A stretch of 64,000 nucleotides of DNA from an uncultured Fidelibacterota bacterium (lineage in GTDB: Bacteria > Fidelibacterota > Marinisomatia > Marinisomatales > UBA1611): NCBI GenBank assembly GCA_913043235.1, contig CAJWLO010000001.1, positions 62,001 to 126,000 of the forward strand. Reading direction: 5' to 3'. The notes under the pieces were generated by a model. It did not search any database. It was not told where the DNA came from and worked only from the letters and a program-made list of their open reading frames with translations. The translations under genes were made by a program, and so were the position numbers. This document shows positions 47,186 to 58,568 of the stretch, piece after piece. Each line of letters begins with the position of its first letter. The stretch's first letter is position 1.

Positions 47186-49585
47186 TTGAAAAAGCTAATT
47201 ATTATATTGGTCTTACTGGAGGTGTGCATAGCAGATACAAGGCTAAAAAATCTCCAATATAGCATTAAGCAGAATGGCATCATGGTCAGTTTGGACTTTA
47301 CTAATCCTGTTAAAAGCAATGATATCATTGGTTGGAAATCCGATCGTGGATGGCTATATCTAACCCTTCTTGGTGTAAGGGCGCCGAAAAACCAGATTCC
47401 TTCGGCAACATTCAATGGTGTGGTTAGAGATATTGTTCTTGATGATTTCGATGAATCAATTCAAGTTGCAATATTAGTTGGTCGTCCTATCGTAGGGTAT
47501 GATATTGTCAATTCTCCAACTGATCCCACCACTGTGGTTTTTATTCATACTGAAATGAAAAGATCAGAAGTCTACTCTTTAAAAAAACATATTGAGAAAA
47601 GTGGTTCATCTATATTTGGACAAGTTAAAACATCAAAATTTCCGGAGTATAACACAAATTTTGAATCTGCGTTTAAACGTGCCCGAATAGAACTGGGTCC
47701 CAATGCAATATTCCGATACGATGGGAAACTATATACCACAAATCATCCCGAGGAAGAACAATCAAAGATAAGAGACGCATTGCGTGAAAAACCAAAAGGG
47801 TATTTTAAGCCTAAACCCGGATATCAATCTTTCGATGGTGAGATATATGAAGATGTAGCGGAAGCGCCAAAAGAAGAAAAAATGCCTAAGAAAAAGACCG
47901 ATGATCAGTATTCTTTTGATAAATCGAAAAAAGATACAAACCCTGACTTGGAATTACCAGATAAGGCAGGGGAAAAAACAAAAGACAACTTGCCAACGGA
48001 TATTCCATCAGGACAGGTTATGTTAGCAGAAAAAACATCTGCAAGAAAAAATTTTGGTTCAATCATAAAATCAATATTTTCAAAAATCAGTCCTAGGCGT
48101 AAGATTGAAGAGAAATGGATTGATTCTGTTAGTACATCATCAAATCTAATAGCAGATGAAAAAAAATATTTAAAGGAAATAGAGGATCTTGAATCTAAAA
48201 TAGCCCAATTGGAAAAAGGGCTGATAAAGAAAGATGATGTTTTAAAAGAAGAACAAAAAGCGTGGGAAACACGAGCTGAGGAGCGTCAATCAAAATATAG
48301 CCAGCAATTAAGTGAACTGGAATCAGAACTTATCGAGTTAGGGGATGCCTTAAAAGAAAAAGATCATCTTTCCCTTACATACCAAGAAAAACAGAATAAA
48401 ATATTAGAGGAAAAAGAAAAACAGTCCTTTTCTAGGGAGCGTAAACTTCAGGATCAGCTTAAACAAATGGGAAAAAAACTAGAGGACTTGGAGCAAGAAA
48501 AATTAATTGAGCAAAAAAAATGGCTATCTTTATCTGAAGAAAAGGAAATGAAATACCGCACCCGAGCTAAGGATCTGGAAATGAAATTGCTGCAATTAGA
48601 ATCAAGTTTGGCCGAAAAAGATTTAGAATTATTTGACGAAAAAAGTAAGTGGGAGCTACTATCAGAACAACAACAGAATAAATACCGTAATAGAGCACAG
48701 AAACTGGAATTACAGCTTGCTGAATTGCAAAATGTTATTCATGGTAGGGATGAAAAAATTTATGCCGAGAGAGATAAATGGCGGCAGTTAGCTAAAGAGC
48801 GCCAGCAGATGCTTGATGAGTATGAACCTCTTGTGCAGGATTTTAATGAACAGTTAAAAAATTTACGGCAAGAATTGTTATCGGACCTTTATGATGAAAA
48901 AGTAACCCTTGATAAACAAAATGAATCTTCAGAAAAAAATCTGCGTGATTTAGTAATAAAAGTAAAAAAAGGATTATTTCCTGATAGAAATGCTAAGCAG
49001 GAATGGGTAGATTCAGTTTATAATGATCTTGCAGAGGATGAATTTGCTTTTCAAGAATATTTCGCATTGGCGCTACCAGATCAATCAGAATCACTGGATG
49101 AACCACCTCCTACAAATAAGGGAAAAAAATGGCGTGAGGATCTCCCAACTACAAAACGAGACAGGTATAAAACAGGATCCGTAGACCCCATTTTCCAATA
49201 TTATTATAATGGCGGTATACGTGTAGAAACTAATATGGCTGGTATTCCAATTTATATAAATGGAAAATTGGTAGGAGATACACCAATTACCATACCTGTT
49301 CAGGTTGAACCTGGCTGGCATCAGGTGAGCGGATTTTCACCAGTGTATAAACAGGTAGCTAATTCGGAAGGTCTATCCTATGTAGGCAGCGATCCAATCA
49401 TTCGTAACAATCAGTTGTTTGGTGCGAAAACGGTGTTTGTGGAGTCAGGAAAAATTGCCAATGTTTCTCTTAAATTTAACAGCATGGGAAACATACCAAA
49501 AAAATGGCGAGAAATGAAAGGAGGGTGGGTAGCAGGGTTCCCAATGGTTTTGTTACTATTCTTTTTTATTACTTGGAGTCTATAA
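47186..49585 (+). CDS. Envelope protein: AMIN-like N-domain, tandem coiled-coil repeats, PEGA domain, C-terminal TM
   Basis: TTG start; ADTRLKNLQYSIKQNGIMVSLDFTNPV; repeated ~40-aa coiled-coil units; GGIRVETNMAGIPIYINGKLVGDTPITIPVQVEPGWHQV; GFPMVLLLFFFITWSL. Confidence 0.7.
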   Translation: MKKLIIILVLLEVCIADTRLKNLQYSIKQNGIMVSLDFTNPVKSNDIIGWKSDRGWLYLTLLGVRAPKNQIPSATFNGVVRDIVLDDFDESIQVAILVGRPIVGYDIVNSPTDPTTVVFIHTEMKRSEVYSLKKHIEKSGSSIFGQVKTSKFPEYNTNFESAFKRARIELGPNAIFRYDGKLYTTNHPEEEQSKIRDALREKPKGYFKPKPGYQSFDGEIYEDVAEAPKEEKMPKKKTDDQYSFDKSKKDTNPDLELPDKAGEKTKDNLPTDIPSGQVMLAEKTSARKNFGSIIKSIFSKISPRRKIEEKWIDSVSTSSNLIADEKKYLKEIEDLESKIAQLEKGLIKKDDVLKEEQKAWETRAEERQSKYSQQLSELESELIELGDALKEKDHLSLTYQEKQNKILEEKEKQSFSRERKLQDQLKQMGKKLEDLEQEKLIEQKKWLSLSEEKEMKYRTRAKDLEMKLLQLESSLAEKDLELFDEKSKWELLSEQQQNKYRNRAQKLELQLAELQNVIHGRDEKIYAERDKWRQLAKERQQMLDEYEPLVQDFNEQLKNLRQELLSDLYDEKVTLDKQNESSEKNLRDLVIKVKKGLFPDRNAKQEWVDSVYNDLAEDEFAFQEYFALALPDQSESLDEPPPTNKGKKWREDLPTTKRDRYKTGSVDPIFQYYYNGGIRVETNMAGIPIYINGKLVGDTPITIPVQVEPGWHQVSGFSPVYKQVANSEGLSYVGSDPIIRNNQLFGAKTVFVESGKIANVSLKFNSMGNIPKKWREMKGGWVAGFPMVLLLFFFITWSL

Positions 49586-49623
49586 TGGATCTACTATTTT
49601 ATTTTTTATTATAAATTTGCGAT

Positions 49624-50901
49624 ATGAATATTAACGATAGGATTAAATCAGTCATTTTATCCAAAATGGTAAAACCGAAAAATCGAAAAATTGGCATGGA
49701 GGAGGAATGTATTATTTACACAGCAGACCATCGCAGATTGCCGGTTAATCCCTGCAAAGAATTTTCAGCATATGAACTGCTCATATTTATGAATAAAAAC
49801 TCCCATAATAATGGGAGTTATACATTGGAACCTGGTGGACAACTGGAATGGTCAAGTCCACCATATAATAATCTTAATGACCTTGATGTTGCCTTTAAAA
49901 AACATAGAACATTGCTGGAATTAATCGTGTCTGAACAAGGGTTGCGCATTATACACATGGGTGTGGAACCTAATTATGTTCCTGATGATATTGATTTAAT
50001 TGATCAGCTGAAATATCAGCTAATGAATAAAAATATGGAGAAAAGAGGAAATTTAGGAAAATGGATGATGCGTAATACAGCAAGTATTCAAGTGAATTAT
50101 GACATTACCAGTGAAAAGGATCTTGAAGAAATGGTATTTGTTGCAGATTGCCTACATCCTGTCTGTGCATATTTGTTTGCAAATAGTCCTTTTCAAGATA
50201 AAAAGCCAATCGGTGAGAAAAATATCAGGAATACAATTTGGGACAATACTGATGGATCACGATGTAGGAATTTGATCGATCATGGTATTAATTCACCTCA
50301 GGGTCTTATCGATAAGTACATTGAATATACTATGACAGTACCTGGTATTTTTCAGTTAAATCAAAATGGAGATATTGAAAATACTAATCAAACCTTAGGT
50401 GAGCGCTTAAATGAAATAAATAAATTAGGCCAGCTTAAAGCAGATGATATTCAAGCTGCGTTGCATCAAATTTTCACTAATGTAAGATTAAAAAATCTGG
50501 TTGAGGTCCGTGGAGCTGATCGACCACCAGAAGGCCATGAAATGGCACCGGTAGCATTTTGGACAGGGTTACTAACTGATAAATCCATAAGAGATGAAAT
50601 TATATCTATTATAAAAAAATGGTCATTGAGTGATCGGAAGAAGTGGAATAAAGCTGCGCTTAATATGGATCTATCCCAACAGGGTCCTGATGGTAAATCT
50701 TACGGGGAGTGGAATAAATGGGCTGGTGATATGGCTCTTAAAGGTTTAGAATTAAGGCAGCGTAATGAATCCCATTTGTTTAAGCGATTTTTTAATATTG
50801 TTTTAGAAAAAGGACCATTTGGGCTTCAAACCCAACATGCATTCAAATTATCTAATAAAATTTTAAATGATTTCATTTTTGAAACAGAAACACTGGCATA
50901 A
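49624..50901 (+). CDS. Glutamate-cysteine ligase family (GCS2) carboxylate-amine ligase
   Basis: RKIGMEEECIIYT; YTLEPGGQLEWSSPP; WMMRNTASIQVNYDI; VRGADRPPEGHEMAPVAFWTGLL. Confidence 0.85.
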   Translation: MNINDRIKSVILSKMVKPKNRKIGMEEECIIYTADHRRLPVNPCKEFSAYELLIFMNKNSHNNGSYTLEPGGQLEWSSPPYNNLNDLDVAFKKHRTLLELIVSEQGLRIIHMGVEPNYVPDDIDLIDQLKYQLMNKNMEKRGNLGKWMMRNTASIQVNYDITSEKDLEEMVFVADCLHPVCAYLFANSPFQDKKPIGEKNIRNTIWDNTDGSRCRNLIDHGINSPQGLIDKYIEYTMTVPGIFQLNQNGDIENTNQTLGERLNEINKLGQLKADDIQAALHQIFTNVRLKNLVEVRGADRPPEGHEMAPVAFWTGLLTDKSIRDEIISIIKKWSLSDRKKWNKAALNMDLSQQGPDGKSYGEWNKWAGDMALKGLELRQRNESHLFKRFFNIVLEKGPFGLQTQHAFKLSNKILNDFIFETETLA

Positions 50902-51334
50902 CCTTTCTTGGATTCCAGTTTTTATAATTGGGCTTGGGGCTGTTGGCCTTGGTATGGGTTGGTTTTTACACCCTGAACCCTGGATGCTGGATCAACAACC
51001 TAATGAGAAACTATTGAAGGCGACATTCACAGAATTATTAACTGTGGAGATTAATCGATATCTACCAGATTACTTAAGGGTGGTTTATCGCTTTTTTGGC
51101 TGGTGGGTTATATCCATTGGAATGCTTATTATGGCCTTAGTTCAGGTAACCAGAATGGGTACAGCATTGGCAAGAAATTTAATTTTAGGTATTCTATTTA
51201 TAATTTTAATTGTTCTCTATTATATGGTTTATAATTTTCTTCCGACGTCACCAATTAAAATTGCTATGCATATTCTTACGGGGCTTTGGTTTATAAGCGC
51301 AATTTCCTCCATAAAAATCGAAAAATTTCCTTAG
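50867..51334 (+). CDS. Small multi-TM protein, hypothetical
   Basis: 155 aa, about four hydrophobic segments; overlaps the upstream gene end. Confidence 0.55.
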   Translation: MISFLKQKHWHNLSWIPVFIIGLGAVGLGMGWFLHPEPWMLDQQPNEKLLKATFTELLTVEINRYLPDYLRVVYRFFGWWVISIGMLIMALVQVTRMGTALARNLILGILFIILIVLYYMVYNFLPTSPIKIAMHILTGLWFISAISSIKIEKFP

Positions 51335-51401
51335 TGATTCTTCGTGCGCATCGATCTTGATTAAGTTAATTTCCAGCCTTTGGGTTTTAAAGATAATCTA
51401 A

Positions 51402-52085
51402 ATGGATACTTATTTTACATCTACCCTTTTCCGAAAAACTCTAGCAGCGTTGTCTGGACTGTTTTTAGTCTTATTTTTAGTAGGGCATTTGGTGGGCAAT
51501 CTCCAACTAATCTTTGCTACTGGTGATTCAGGACAAAAACAGTTCAATGAGTATGCACTGTTCATGACTACCAATCCTGCAGTAAAGGTTTTATCAATTA
51601 TTACATATTCATCTATATTTTTTCACACACTTCTTACAATTTATCTGGCCATTCAATCCAAAAGAAAGCGGCCTATCAAATATGAAGTCTCATCTGGATC
51701 TGAAAATAGTAGCTGGGCTTCAAGAAATATGCCGATACTTGGAATTTTGATTTTGATTTTTATTGTCATTCATATGAAAAGCTTTTGGTATGAAATGCAT
51801 TTTGGTGTGATTGGGGATGACCCAAACGGAAATAAAGATTTGTACACGGTCACCGTTGTTGCTTTTAAGGAATTGTGGTACACCATATTTTATGTTTTTA
51901 GTATGGTGATACTTGCATATCATTTACATCACGGTATTTCTTCAGGTTTCCAAACTATTGGATTAAATACTCGAAAATATGTTAATCTAATCCAGAGATT
52001 TGCCTTAGCATTCTCAATCATTATACCTGCGGCTTTTGCAAGCATTCCAATTATTTTATTTTTACGGAGTATAAATGCTGGATAG
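51402..52085 (+). CDS. sdhC: Succinate dehydrogenase/fumarate reductase cytochrome b subunit (b558 type)
   Basis: [61 protein letters not shown]. Confidence 0.92.
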   Translation: MDTYFTSTLFRKTLAALSGLFLVLFLVGHLVGNLQLIFATGDSGQKQFNEYALFMTTNPAVKVLSIITYSSIFFHTLLTIYLAIQSKRKRPIKYEVSSGSENSSWASRNMPILGILILIFIVIHMKSFWYEMHFGVIGDDPNGNKDLYTVTVVAFKELWYTIFYVFSMVILAYHLHHGISSGFQTIGLNTRKYVNLIQRFALAFSIIIPAAFASIPIILFLRSINAG

Positions 52086-53988
52086 TAAAATTCCCAGTGG
52101 CCCTCTTTCAGAAAAATGGAAAAATTATAAATCTAATATTCCCTTAGTTAGTCCTGGAAATAAGAGAAGACTAGATATAATAGTGATTGGCACAGGCCTT
52201 GCCGGTGCGTCTGCAGCTTCATCTTTGGCAGAAATGGGGTATAATGTAAAGACTTTCTGTTTTCAAGATAGCCCTCGTCGTGCACATTCTATAGCAGCAC
52301 AAGGAGGAATAAATGCTGCGAAAAATTACCAAAATGATGGCGATTCAGTATATCGTCTTTTTTATGATACTATCAAAGGTGGAGATTATCGTTCGAGAGA
52401 AGCTAATGTATATCGCTTGGCTGAAGTAAGTGCAAGTATTATTGATCAATGCGTTGCACAAGGTGTACCCTTTGCGAGAGAATACGGTGGTACCCTGGAT
52501 AATCGATCCTTTGGAGGAGTTCAAGTATCCAGAACATTTTATTCCAGAGGACAAACAGGCCAACAACTTTTATTAGGTGCTTACAGTTCTTTAAGTCGAC
52601 AGATAGCAAAAGGGAATGTTACTATGTACAACCGTCATGAAATGCTTGATATTGTAAAAATCAATGGGAAAGCACGAGGCGTGATTGTTCGAAATTTAAT
52701 TACAGGCGAATATCAACGCCATTTTGGTCACGCTGTAGTGTTGGCTACGGGTGGTTATGGCAATGTTTATTATTTATCTACCAATGCAATGGGCAGTAAT
52801 GTTACTGCTGCTTGGAAAGCCTATAAACAGGGAGCGATGTTTGCAAATCCTTGTTTTACACAAATTCACCCAACCTGTATCCCTGTCTCTGGAGAATATC
52901 AATCCAAACTAACTTTAATGTCTGAATCTTTAAGAAATGATGGTAGGATTTGGGTTCCTAGAAAGAAAGGTGATGATCGTGAGCCCAATGATATTCCGGA
53001 AGAAGAAAGAGATTATTATTTAGAACGAAGATATCCTGCATTTGGGAACCTGGTTCCGCGAGATGTTGCTTCACGTGCTGCTAAAGAAAGGTGTGATGAA
53101 GGTTATGGTGTTGGTTCTACAAAATTAGCTGTTTTTCTTGATTTTAGAGACTCTATTAACCGTTTGGGCCAAGATGTAGTCAGTGCACGTTATGGAAATT
53201 TATTTGAGATGTATGAAAAAATCACAGGAGACAACCCTTATAAAACTCCTATGCGTATTTTTCCTGCGGTCCACTACACTATGGGAGGTCTATGGGTAGA
53301 TTATGACCTAATGACAACTGTTCCAGGGTTGTATGCTATTGGGGAATGCAATTTTTCGGATCATGGATCGAATCGATTAGGTGCTTCTGCGTTGATGCAG
53401 GGCTTGGCGGATGGTTATTTTATATTGCCTTATACTATTGGAAAATATTTGTCGGAGGATATAAGAACTCCAAAAATAAAAACGGATCATGAAGCATTTG
53501 CAAAGACTGAAAAAAATGCAAAAGATAGAAATAAAAAGCTCCTTGAAAATAATGGCAATCGTTCCGTTGAAAGTTTTCATCGCGAGCTAGGGAAATTAGT
53601 TTGGGATCATTGTGGTATGTCCAGAAACAAAACCGGATTAACTAATGCTATTCAAGAAATTACAGAATTAAGAAACGATTTCTGGAAGGATGTTCGTGTA
53701 TCAGGGCGTGATGATACACTAAACCCTGAGCTTGTAAAAGCAGGAAGAGTGGCAGATTTTTTTGAACTTGGAGAATTAATGATGCGTGATGCACTTGAAC
53801 GTGATGAGTCCTGTGGTGGCCATTTCAGAGAAGAACATCAAACGGAAGAAGGTGAAGCAACACGTGATGATCAAAATTTTGCTTATTCTTCTGCTTGGGA
53901 GCATAAAGGAGATGATGTGGTCCCACGTCTCAATAAAGAACAATTAATTTTTGATACAGTGCATCTAACACAACGCAGCTACAAATAA
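52075..53988 (+). CDS. sdhA: Succinate dehydrogenase flavoprotein subunit
   Basis: [96 protein letters not shown]. Confidence 0.97.
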   Translation: MLDSKIPSGPLSEKWKNYKSNIPLVSPGNKRRLDIIVIGTGLAGASAASSLAEMGYNVKTFCFQDSPRRAHSIAAQGGINAAKNYQNDGDSVYRLFYDTIKGGDYRSREANVYRLAEVSASIIDQCVAQGVPFAREYGGTLDNRSFGGVQVSRTFYSRGQTGQQLLLGAYSSLSRQIAKGNVTMYNRHEMLDIVKINGKARGVIVRNLITGEYQRHFGHAVVLATGGYGNVYYLSTNAMGSNVTAAWKAYKQGAMFANPCFTQIHPTCIPVSGEYQSKLTLMSESLRNDGRIWVPRKKGDDREPNDIPEEERDYYLERRYPAFGNLVPRDVASRAAKERCDEGYGVGSTKLAVFLDFRDSINRLGQDVVSARYGNLFEMYEKITGDNPYKTPMRIFPAVHYTMGGLWVDYDLMTTVPGLYAIGECNFSDHGSNRLGASALMQGLADGYFILPYTIGKYLSEDIRTPKIKTDHEAFAKTEKNAKDRNKKLLENNGNRSVESFHRELGKLVWDHCGMSRNKTGLTNAIQEITELRNDFWKDVRVSGRDDTLNPELVKAGRVADFFELGELMMRDALERDESCGGHFREEHQTEEGEATRDDQNFAYSSAWEHKGDDVVPRLNKEQLIFDTVHLTQRSYK

Positions 53989-53989
53989 T

Positions 53990-54742
53990 ATGGATATACT
54001 AAATCTAACGCTTAAAATCTGGCGACAGGATGGGCCTGATGAATTGGGAGAATTCCAGTCTTATGATCTCAATGGAGTGAATTCCCACATGTCTTTTTTA
54101 GAAATGTTAGATGTCTTAAATGAACAACTACTGAATTCTGGTGATGATCCAATTGTCTTTGATCATGATTGTCGCGAAGGGATATGTGGGATGTGTTCAA
54201 TGGTGATTAATGGTCGCCCGCATGGGCTTTTACATGGGACTACCACATGTCAATTACATATGCGTCATTTTAATAATGGGGATACAATCACAATTGAACC
54301 TTGGAGAGCACAACCTTTCCCAATTATAAAAGATCTAGTTGTGGATAGAACGTCATTTGATAGAATTATACAGGCAGGTGGATATATATCTGTTAATACA
54401 GGAAGCGCTACTGATGGGAATGCTATACCTATTGCAAAAGATTTAGCAGAAGATGCCTTTGATGCTGCGGCTTGTATAGGTTGTGGTGCCTGTGTTGCGG
54501 CATGTAAGAATGCATCAGCGAGTCTCTTTGTTGCAGCTAAAGTATCTCAATTCTCTTTGTTGCCTCAAGGCCACCCAGAGCGTGAAAATCGTGTTATTAG
54601 GATGGTGAGCAAAATGGATGAAGAAGGTTTTGGTCATTGTACTAATACGGGTGCTTGTGAAGTAGAGTGTCCTAAAGAAATTTCTGTTGAGTATATCCGC
54701 AAAATGAATTGGGAATATCATCGAGCAAATATAAAGAACTGA
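53990..54742 (+). CDS. sdhB: Succinate dehydrogenase iron-sulfur subunit
   Basis: [68 protein letters not shown]. Confidence 0.97.
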   Translation: MDILNLTLKIWRQDGPDELGEFQSYDLNGVNSHMSFLEMLDVLNEQLLNSGDDPIVFDHDCREGICGMCSMVINGRPHGLLHGTTTCQLHMRHFNNGDTITIEPWRAQPFPIIKDLVVDRTSFDRIIQAGGYISVNTGSATDGNAIPIAKDLAEDAFDAAACIGCGACVAACKNASASLFVAAKVSQFSLLPQGHPERENRVIRMVSKMDEEGFGHCTNTGACEVECPKEISVEYIRKMNWEYHRANIKN

Positions 54743-54744
54743 TA

Positions 54745-54772
54745 ATTCTATCTAAAAATTATTGGATAGAAT
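54745..54772. terminator. Candidate bidirectional terminator between sdhB and tonB-like gene
   Basis: Perfect inverted repeat ATTCTATC/GATAGAAT in the convergent gap; AT-rich, so weak. Confidence 0.4.
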
Positions 54773-54794
54773 ATTTCTCGATCAAATAAACTAC

Positions 54795-55409
54795 TTATTT
54801 TAGTTTAAAGTTTACAGGAATAGAAATCCAGACACCTACAGCACGTTCTCGTTGCTTTGCTGGGCGGAATCTTGTTTTTCGAATTGCTTCCATGGCCGCT
54901 TCATCTAGGCCGGTATTAGGCACGCCTTTTAATATTAAGGTTTCTTTTACACGACCTTTTTTATCAATGAACGCTTGAACAACCACCACACCCTCAATTC
55001 CGGCTTCCTGAGCAATCTCTGGATAAGATGGACGAATAGGTGACAACGCTTGGGGGGGGTCATCATAGGGAATAAAGATAACCTTGGGTCCTGATGGCGG
55101 TGGCGGTGGCGCATCCAGATTTGAGAAATCATCAAAATCTAATTCGTCCAATGTTAAATCATCTGCAATATCTTCATCATCAGAAGGGACGGGGATTGAT
55201 GGTCGGGCAGGTGGAGGGGTATTGTCAATCTGTTGGGTTTGGGGAATATCGATATTCTCTATAATAATCTGATCAACATCCTCAAATTCAACAGATGCTA
55301 AAAACCTCGGGAATGTAACAAACATGACAATAACTAAAATTATCCCCAACAATCCACCCAACCTCACATTAACAGGGTAGGTATTTTGAAGCGGATTTAT
55401 TTTTTCCAT
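54795..55409 (-). CDS. tonB: TonB-family energy transducer
   Basis: N-terminal TM, proline/acid-rich linker, C-terminal PSYPEIAQEAGIEGVVVVQAFIDKKGRVKETLILKGVPNTGLDEAAMEAIRKTRFRPAKQ. Confidence 0.92.
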   Translation of the reverse strand: MEKINPLQNTYPVNVRLGGLLGIILVIVMFVTFPRFLASVEFEDVDQIIIENIDIPQTQQIDNTPPPARPSIPVPSDDEDIADDLTLDELDFDDFSNLDAPPPPPSGPKVIFIPYDDPPQALSPIRPSYPEIAQEAGIEGVVVVQAFIDKKGRVKETLILKGVPNTGLDEAAMEAIRKTRFRPAKQRERAVGVWISIPVNFKLK

Positions 55410-55819
55410 TAGTTAACTAGCGTTTTTGTAGAATAATTTAGTTTCAAGGCATCTGCATCTCGGAGTTTTTCATGAATGCCAGACACCTGCTCCATTTTTG
55501 CTTCTTCATCTGCTTTTAATGAAACCACAATTTGAGGGTCTGCCACTCTTTTATCATACATAATATTGGAAATATCTTCAATGGTAAAAAGACGGTCATC
55601 AATGGATATAAGTCCATCCTTCGAAACCCAGATATGTGATGTATGCCTTTTGGATTTTAGTTTTTCTATCCGTTTAGCTCTGGGTAGTGTTACAGGGAGA
55701 CCAGAATATTCTCTCAGAACAGTAGTAACCATAAAGAATATCAGCAGCATGAAAATAATATCGGGCATGGATGCCGTAGGTATTTCACTTGATAGCTTTG
55801 TTTTCCGGGAAAATTTCAT
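55409..55819 (-). CDS. exbD: ExbD/TolR-family protein
   Basis: EIPTASMPDIIFMLLIFFMVTTVLREY. Confidence 0.9.
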   Translation of the reverse strand: MKFSRKTKLSSEIPTASMPDIIFMLLIFFMVTTVLREYSGLPVTLPRAKRIEKLKSKRHTSHIWVSKDGLISIDDRLFTIEDISNIMYDKRVADPQIVVSLKADEEAKMEQVSGIHEKLRDADALKLNYSTKTLVN

Positions 55820-56220
55820 TATTCACTATTGGCAATAGAAATTCGTTTTGCATCGGCCATTTTCAGCTGGTCAATAACACGGATATAATCAGTGTATGCT
55901 GTTTTTGGATGAGCTTTCACTGACACAATTAATTTATCATTTTCTCGTAGTCTGCGGCTTACAATTCTGCTGATTGTCTCTATTGAAGTAGGTTCTTCAT
56001 CCAGTAAAACCTTTCCTCGTGAATTGATCAAGCAGTTCAAAATGTTTTCTTTCCGGATTTCAATTTCCACATCCCCTGCAGGCGGCAATACGATACCAAG
56101 CCCTTTATCGGTATCAATGGTGGTAGTTACTAAGAAAAAAATAAGCAATAAAAAAGCAATATCTGCCATAGATGAGGTAGGGATTTCGCCGCCTTTAAAT
56201 CTGCGTTTTTTATTAGCCAT
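55819..56220 (-). CDS. exbD: ExbD/TolR-family protein (second paralogue)
   Basis: GEIPTSSMADIAFLLLIFFLVTTTIDTDKG. Confidence 0.9.
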   Translation of the reverse strand: MANKKRRFKGGEIPTSSMADIAFLLLIFFLVTTTIDTDKGLGIVLPPAGDVEIEIRKENILNCLINSRGKVLLDEEPTSIETISRIVSRRLRENDKLIVSVKAHPKTAYTDYIRVIDQLKMADAKRISIANSE

Positions 56221-56238
56221 AAGGCTTTTACAATTAAA

Positions 56239-56853
56239 TTATTTTTTTGTTTCAGCTTCGTATAGATAATCCAAAATCTTCACAGACTGTTCTTCCATTT
56301 CCAGAACAAGTTTATCAATACGGGAGACGAAAAGATTTTGGAAGGTCTGAATAATCATGGCGACAACCAATCCAAATGCCGTTGTAAGCAGTGCCTGAGA
56401 GATACCGCCGGCTACAACAGCTGGAGAAATATCATTAGCAGCTTTAATAGCATCAAATGCGCTGATCATACCAATCACAGTACCGGTAAAACCTAACATT
56501 GGGGCAATAGTGATTACTGTATTTAGCCAGATCATATTTTTTTCCAAAAAAGCCATTTCTAGGCCCCCGGCATTTTGAATCGCTTTTTCTACTTCAGTTA
56601 AACCACGGTGCAGGCGTGATAACCCGGCGTGAAATATTGCAGATACCGGGCCCTGTGTTTGCTCACAAAGCTTCAATGCGGCTTCAGGGCCACCATTGTC
56701 AATTGCTTTTGTGATATCATCGAAAAATGTTGTCGAATCGATTCGAGACATCATCAGGGAATAAATCCGCTCAAGTGTAAATCCTAAACCAAAAATAAGG
56801 GCCACAAGAATGGGCCACATAAAGTTTCCACCATCATGAAAATATTGTACCAT
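56239..56853 (-). CDS. exbB: MotA/TolQ/ExbB proton-channel family protein
   Basis: NTVITIAPMLGFTGTVIGMISAFDAI...VAGGISQALLTTAFGLVVAMIIQTFQNLF. Confidence 0.92.
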   Translation of the reverse strand: MVQYFHDGGNFMWPILVALIFGLGFTLERIYSLMMSRIDSTTFFDDITKAIDNGGPEAALKLCEQTQGPVSAIFHAGLSRLHRGLTEVEKAIQNAGGLEMAFLEKNMIWLNTVITIAPMLGFTGTVIGMISAFDAIKAANDISPAVVAGGISQALLTTAFGLVVAMIIQTFQNLFVSRIDKLVLEMEEQSVKILDYLYEAETKK

Positions 56854-56931
56854 TTTATTTCTCCATAATTGAATTCATATAAGCATAATAATTGATTAAG
56901 ATCTCTATCTTAGATTTCTAATGAGCGGAAT

Positions 56932-58545
56932 TTAATTCAAGGATTCTAGGAATGCATCTGCTTCATGAAAATGTTTTATTGATTCTTGAACTTGATTATC
57001 CATCTGCAATTTTATATTGGCGGATTTGTTTTTCCCCCAAGCAGCACTAGCAATTTCGCCTTTAATTTGATTATGAATGAATGTTAGATCCGCAAGCAAA
57101 GAATCTTTAATAAACTCAATGGAATCCTTTTCTAGAAGAGATAGAAAATCAGTAAAGATTTGATCGGTTACCACCCAAGAATCTCTGAAAATATCAAAAG
57201 AACTAAATTCATTATTATGTTTTGAAACATACTCCGAAGCAAAATTAAAAATGGGACGTTTCGGATTTCTCAAAATTTTCCCTGTCTCAACTGTAAACTG
57301 TTGTCGGTATGGAATATAAATATCTGGTGTAATTCCACCACCACCGTATACTGTTCTTCCCGCCCTAGTTTTGTGCTTTGGACGCAACTCTTTCAAACTA
57401 TCAATTTTCTCTTCACGATTAATTGCATATAATTCACGGTAATAAGCTAGGTCTCTACCGTCTTCGTATGGCCTCTGGATTAATCTACCACTAGGTGTGT
57501 AGTATCTTGCAATGGTTACACGCAGAGCGCCACCACTTTCCAAAGGTAATTGTCGTTGTACCAACCCTTTACCAAAACTGGTTTCCCCGATTACCAATCC
57601 TCGGTCTAAATCCTGTACCGCGCCTGACACAATTTCACTGGCGCTGGCAGACCCTCTGTTGATCAGAATAATCAATGAAAAATCTTTTCTGCCTTTTTCC
57701 GGGTTAGCAATAAAAACTTGATTAGACTCCCGTATTTTTCCTTTTGTAAAGACCAGAGTGTCTTTGTTAGCAATAAACTGATTGGAAATTGCTGCAGCCT
57801 GCTCAAGATATCCCCCACTGTTGCCTCTAAGGTCAAAAATAAGACGTTTCATACCTTCTGTTTTCAGTTTATCTAATGCGTTACTTACTTCTTTTTCCGT
57901 GGTTGCTGAAAACCGTCGTAAGGAAATATAACCAGTGGTATCATTAATCATTGTTGTGGCACCAACGCTGTATATGGGAATATCATCGCGGATAATTGTC
58001 ACATCAAATGGTTTTCCGGCACCAAAACGGCTAATAGTGACATTTACTGATGAGCCCTTACGACCTCTTAATTTTTTAAATACTTCATCCTTGGTGATCT
58101 TGTAAGCATCCTCACTGTTAATAGCGATGATTTTATCCCCAGGCATTAGACCTACAATATCAGATGGACTGTCTGGAACTGGGGAAATCACAGTGATATA
58201 TCCATTAAGAATATCAAATTCAATCCCGATACCTTGAAACTTTCCACGGAAAAGCTCATCAATATCACCTTGTTCTTTTGCGGGGATGTATACGGAGTGA
58301 GGGTCCAATTCCTCCATAAGTCCGTGAAAAGCACCATCCATGATTTTTTCCATATCAACAGGGCCAAAATAAAAGTGATTTACATAGGAAATAATTTGTT
58401 GTAAAACCCTGGTTTTATCACGAAGGGTTCGGTATACATTATCGTTTTTTGGGTAAACTGTAGGTGTTAGGAAAAAAACTCCCATTATAAAACCCAAAAG
58501 GGCCGATAGGCACAATGGCCAGATATGCCGGAAATTTCTAATCAC
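56932..58545 (-). CDS. S41 C-terminal processing peptidase (CtpA/Prc) with PDZ
   Basis: DPHSVYIPAKEQGDIDELFRGKFQGIGIEF; LIFDLRGNSGGYLEQAAAISNQF; LINRGSASASEIVSGAVQDLDRGLVIGETSFGKGLVQ. Confidence 0.95.
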   Translation of the reverse strand: MIRNFRHIWPLCLSALLGFIMGVFFLTPTVYPKNDNVYRTLRDKTRVLQQIISYVNHFYFGPVDMEKIMDGAFHGLMEELDPHSVYIPAKEQGDIDELFRGKFQGIGIEFDILNGYITVISPVPDSPSDIVGLMPGDKIIAINSEDAYKITKDEVFKKLRGRKGSSVNVTISRFGAGKPFDVTIIRDDIPIYSVGATTMINDTTGYISLRRFSATTEKEVSNALDKLKTEGMKRLIFDLRGNSGGYLEQAAAISNQFIANKDTLVFTKGKIRESNQVFIANPEKGRKDFSLIILINRGSASASEIVSGAVQDLDRGLVIGETSFGKGLVQRQLPLESGGALRVTIARYYTPSGRLIQRPYEDGRDLAYYRELYAINREEKIDSLKELRPKHKTRAGRTVYGGGGITPDIYIPYRQQFTVETGKILRNPKRPIFNFASEYVSKHNNEFSSFDIFRDSWVVTDQIFTDFLSLLEKDSIEFIKDSLLADLTFIHNQIKGEIASAAWGKNKSANIKLQMDNQVQESIKHFHEADAFLESLN

Positions 58546-58568
58546 TTTTTAATTTAGTTTAAAAGTTT

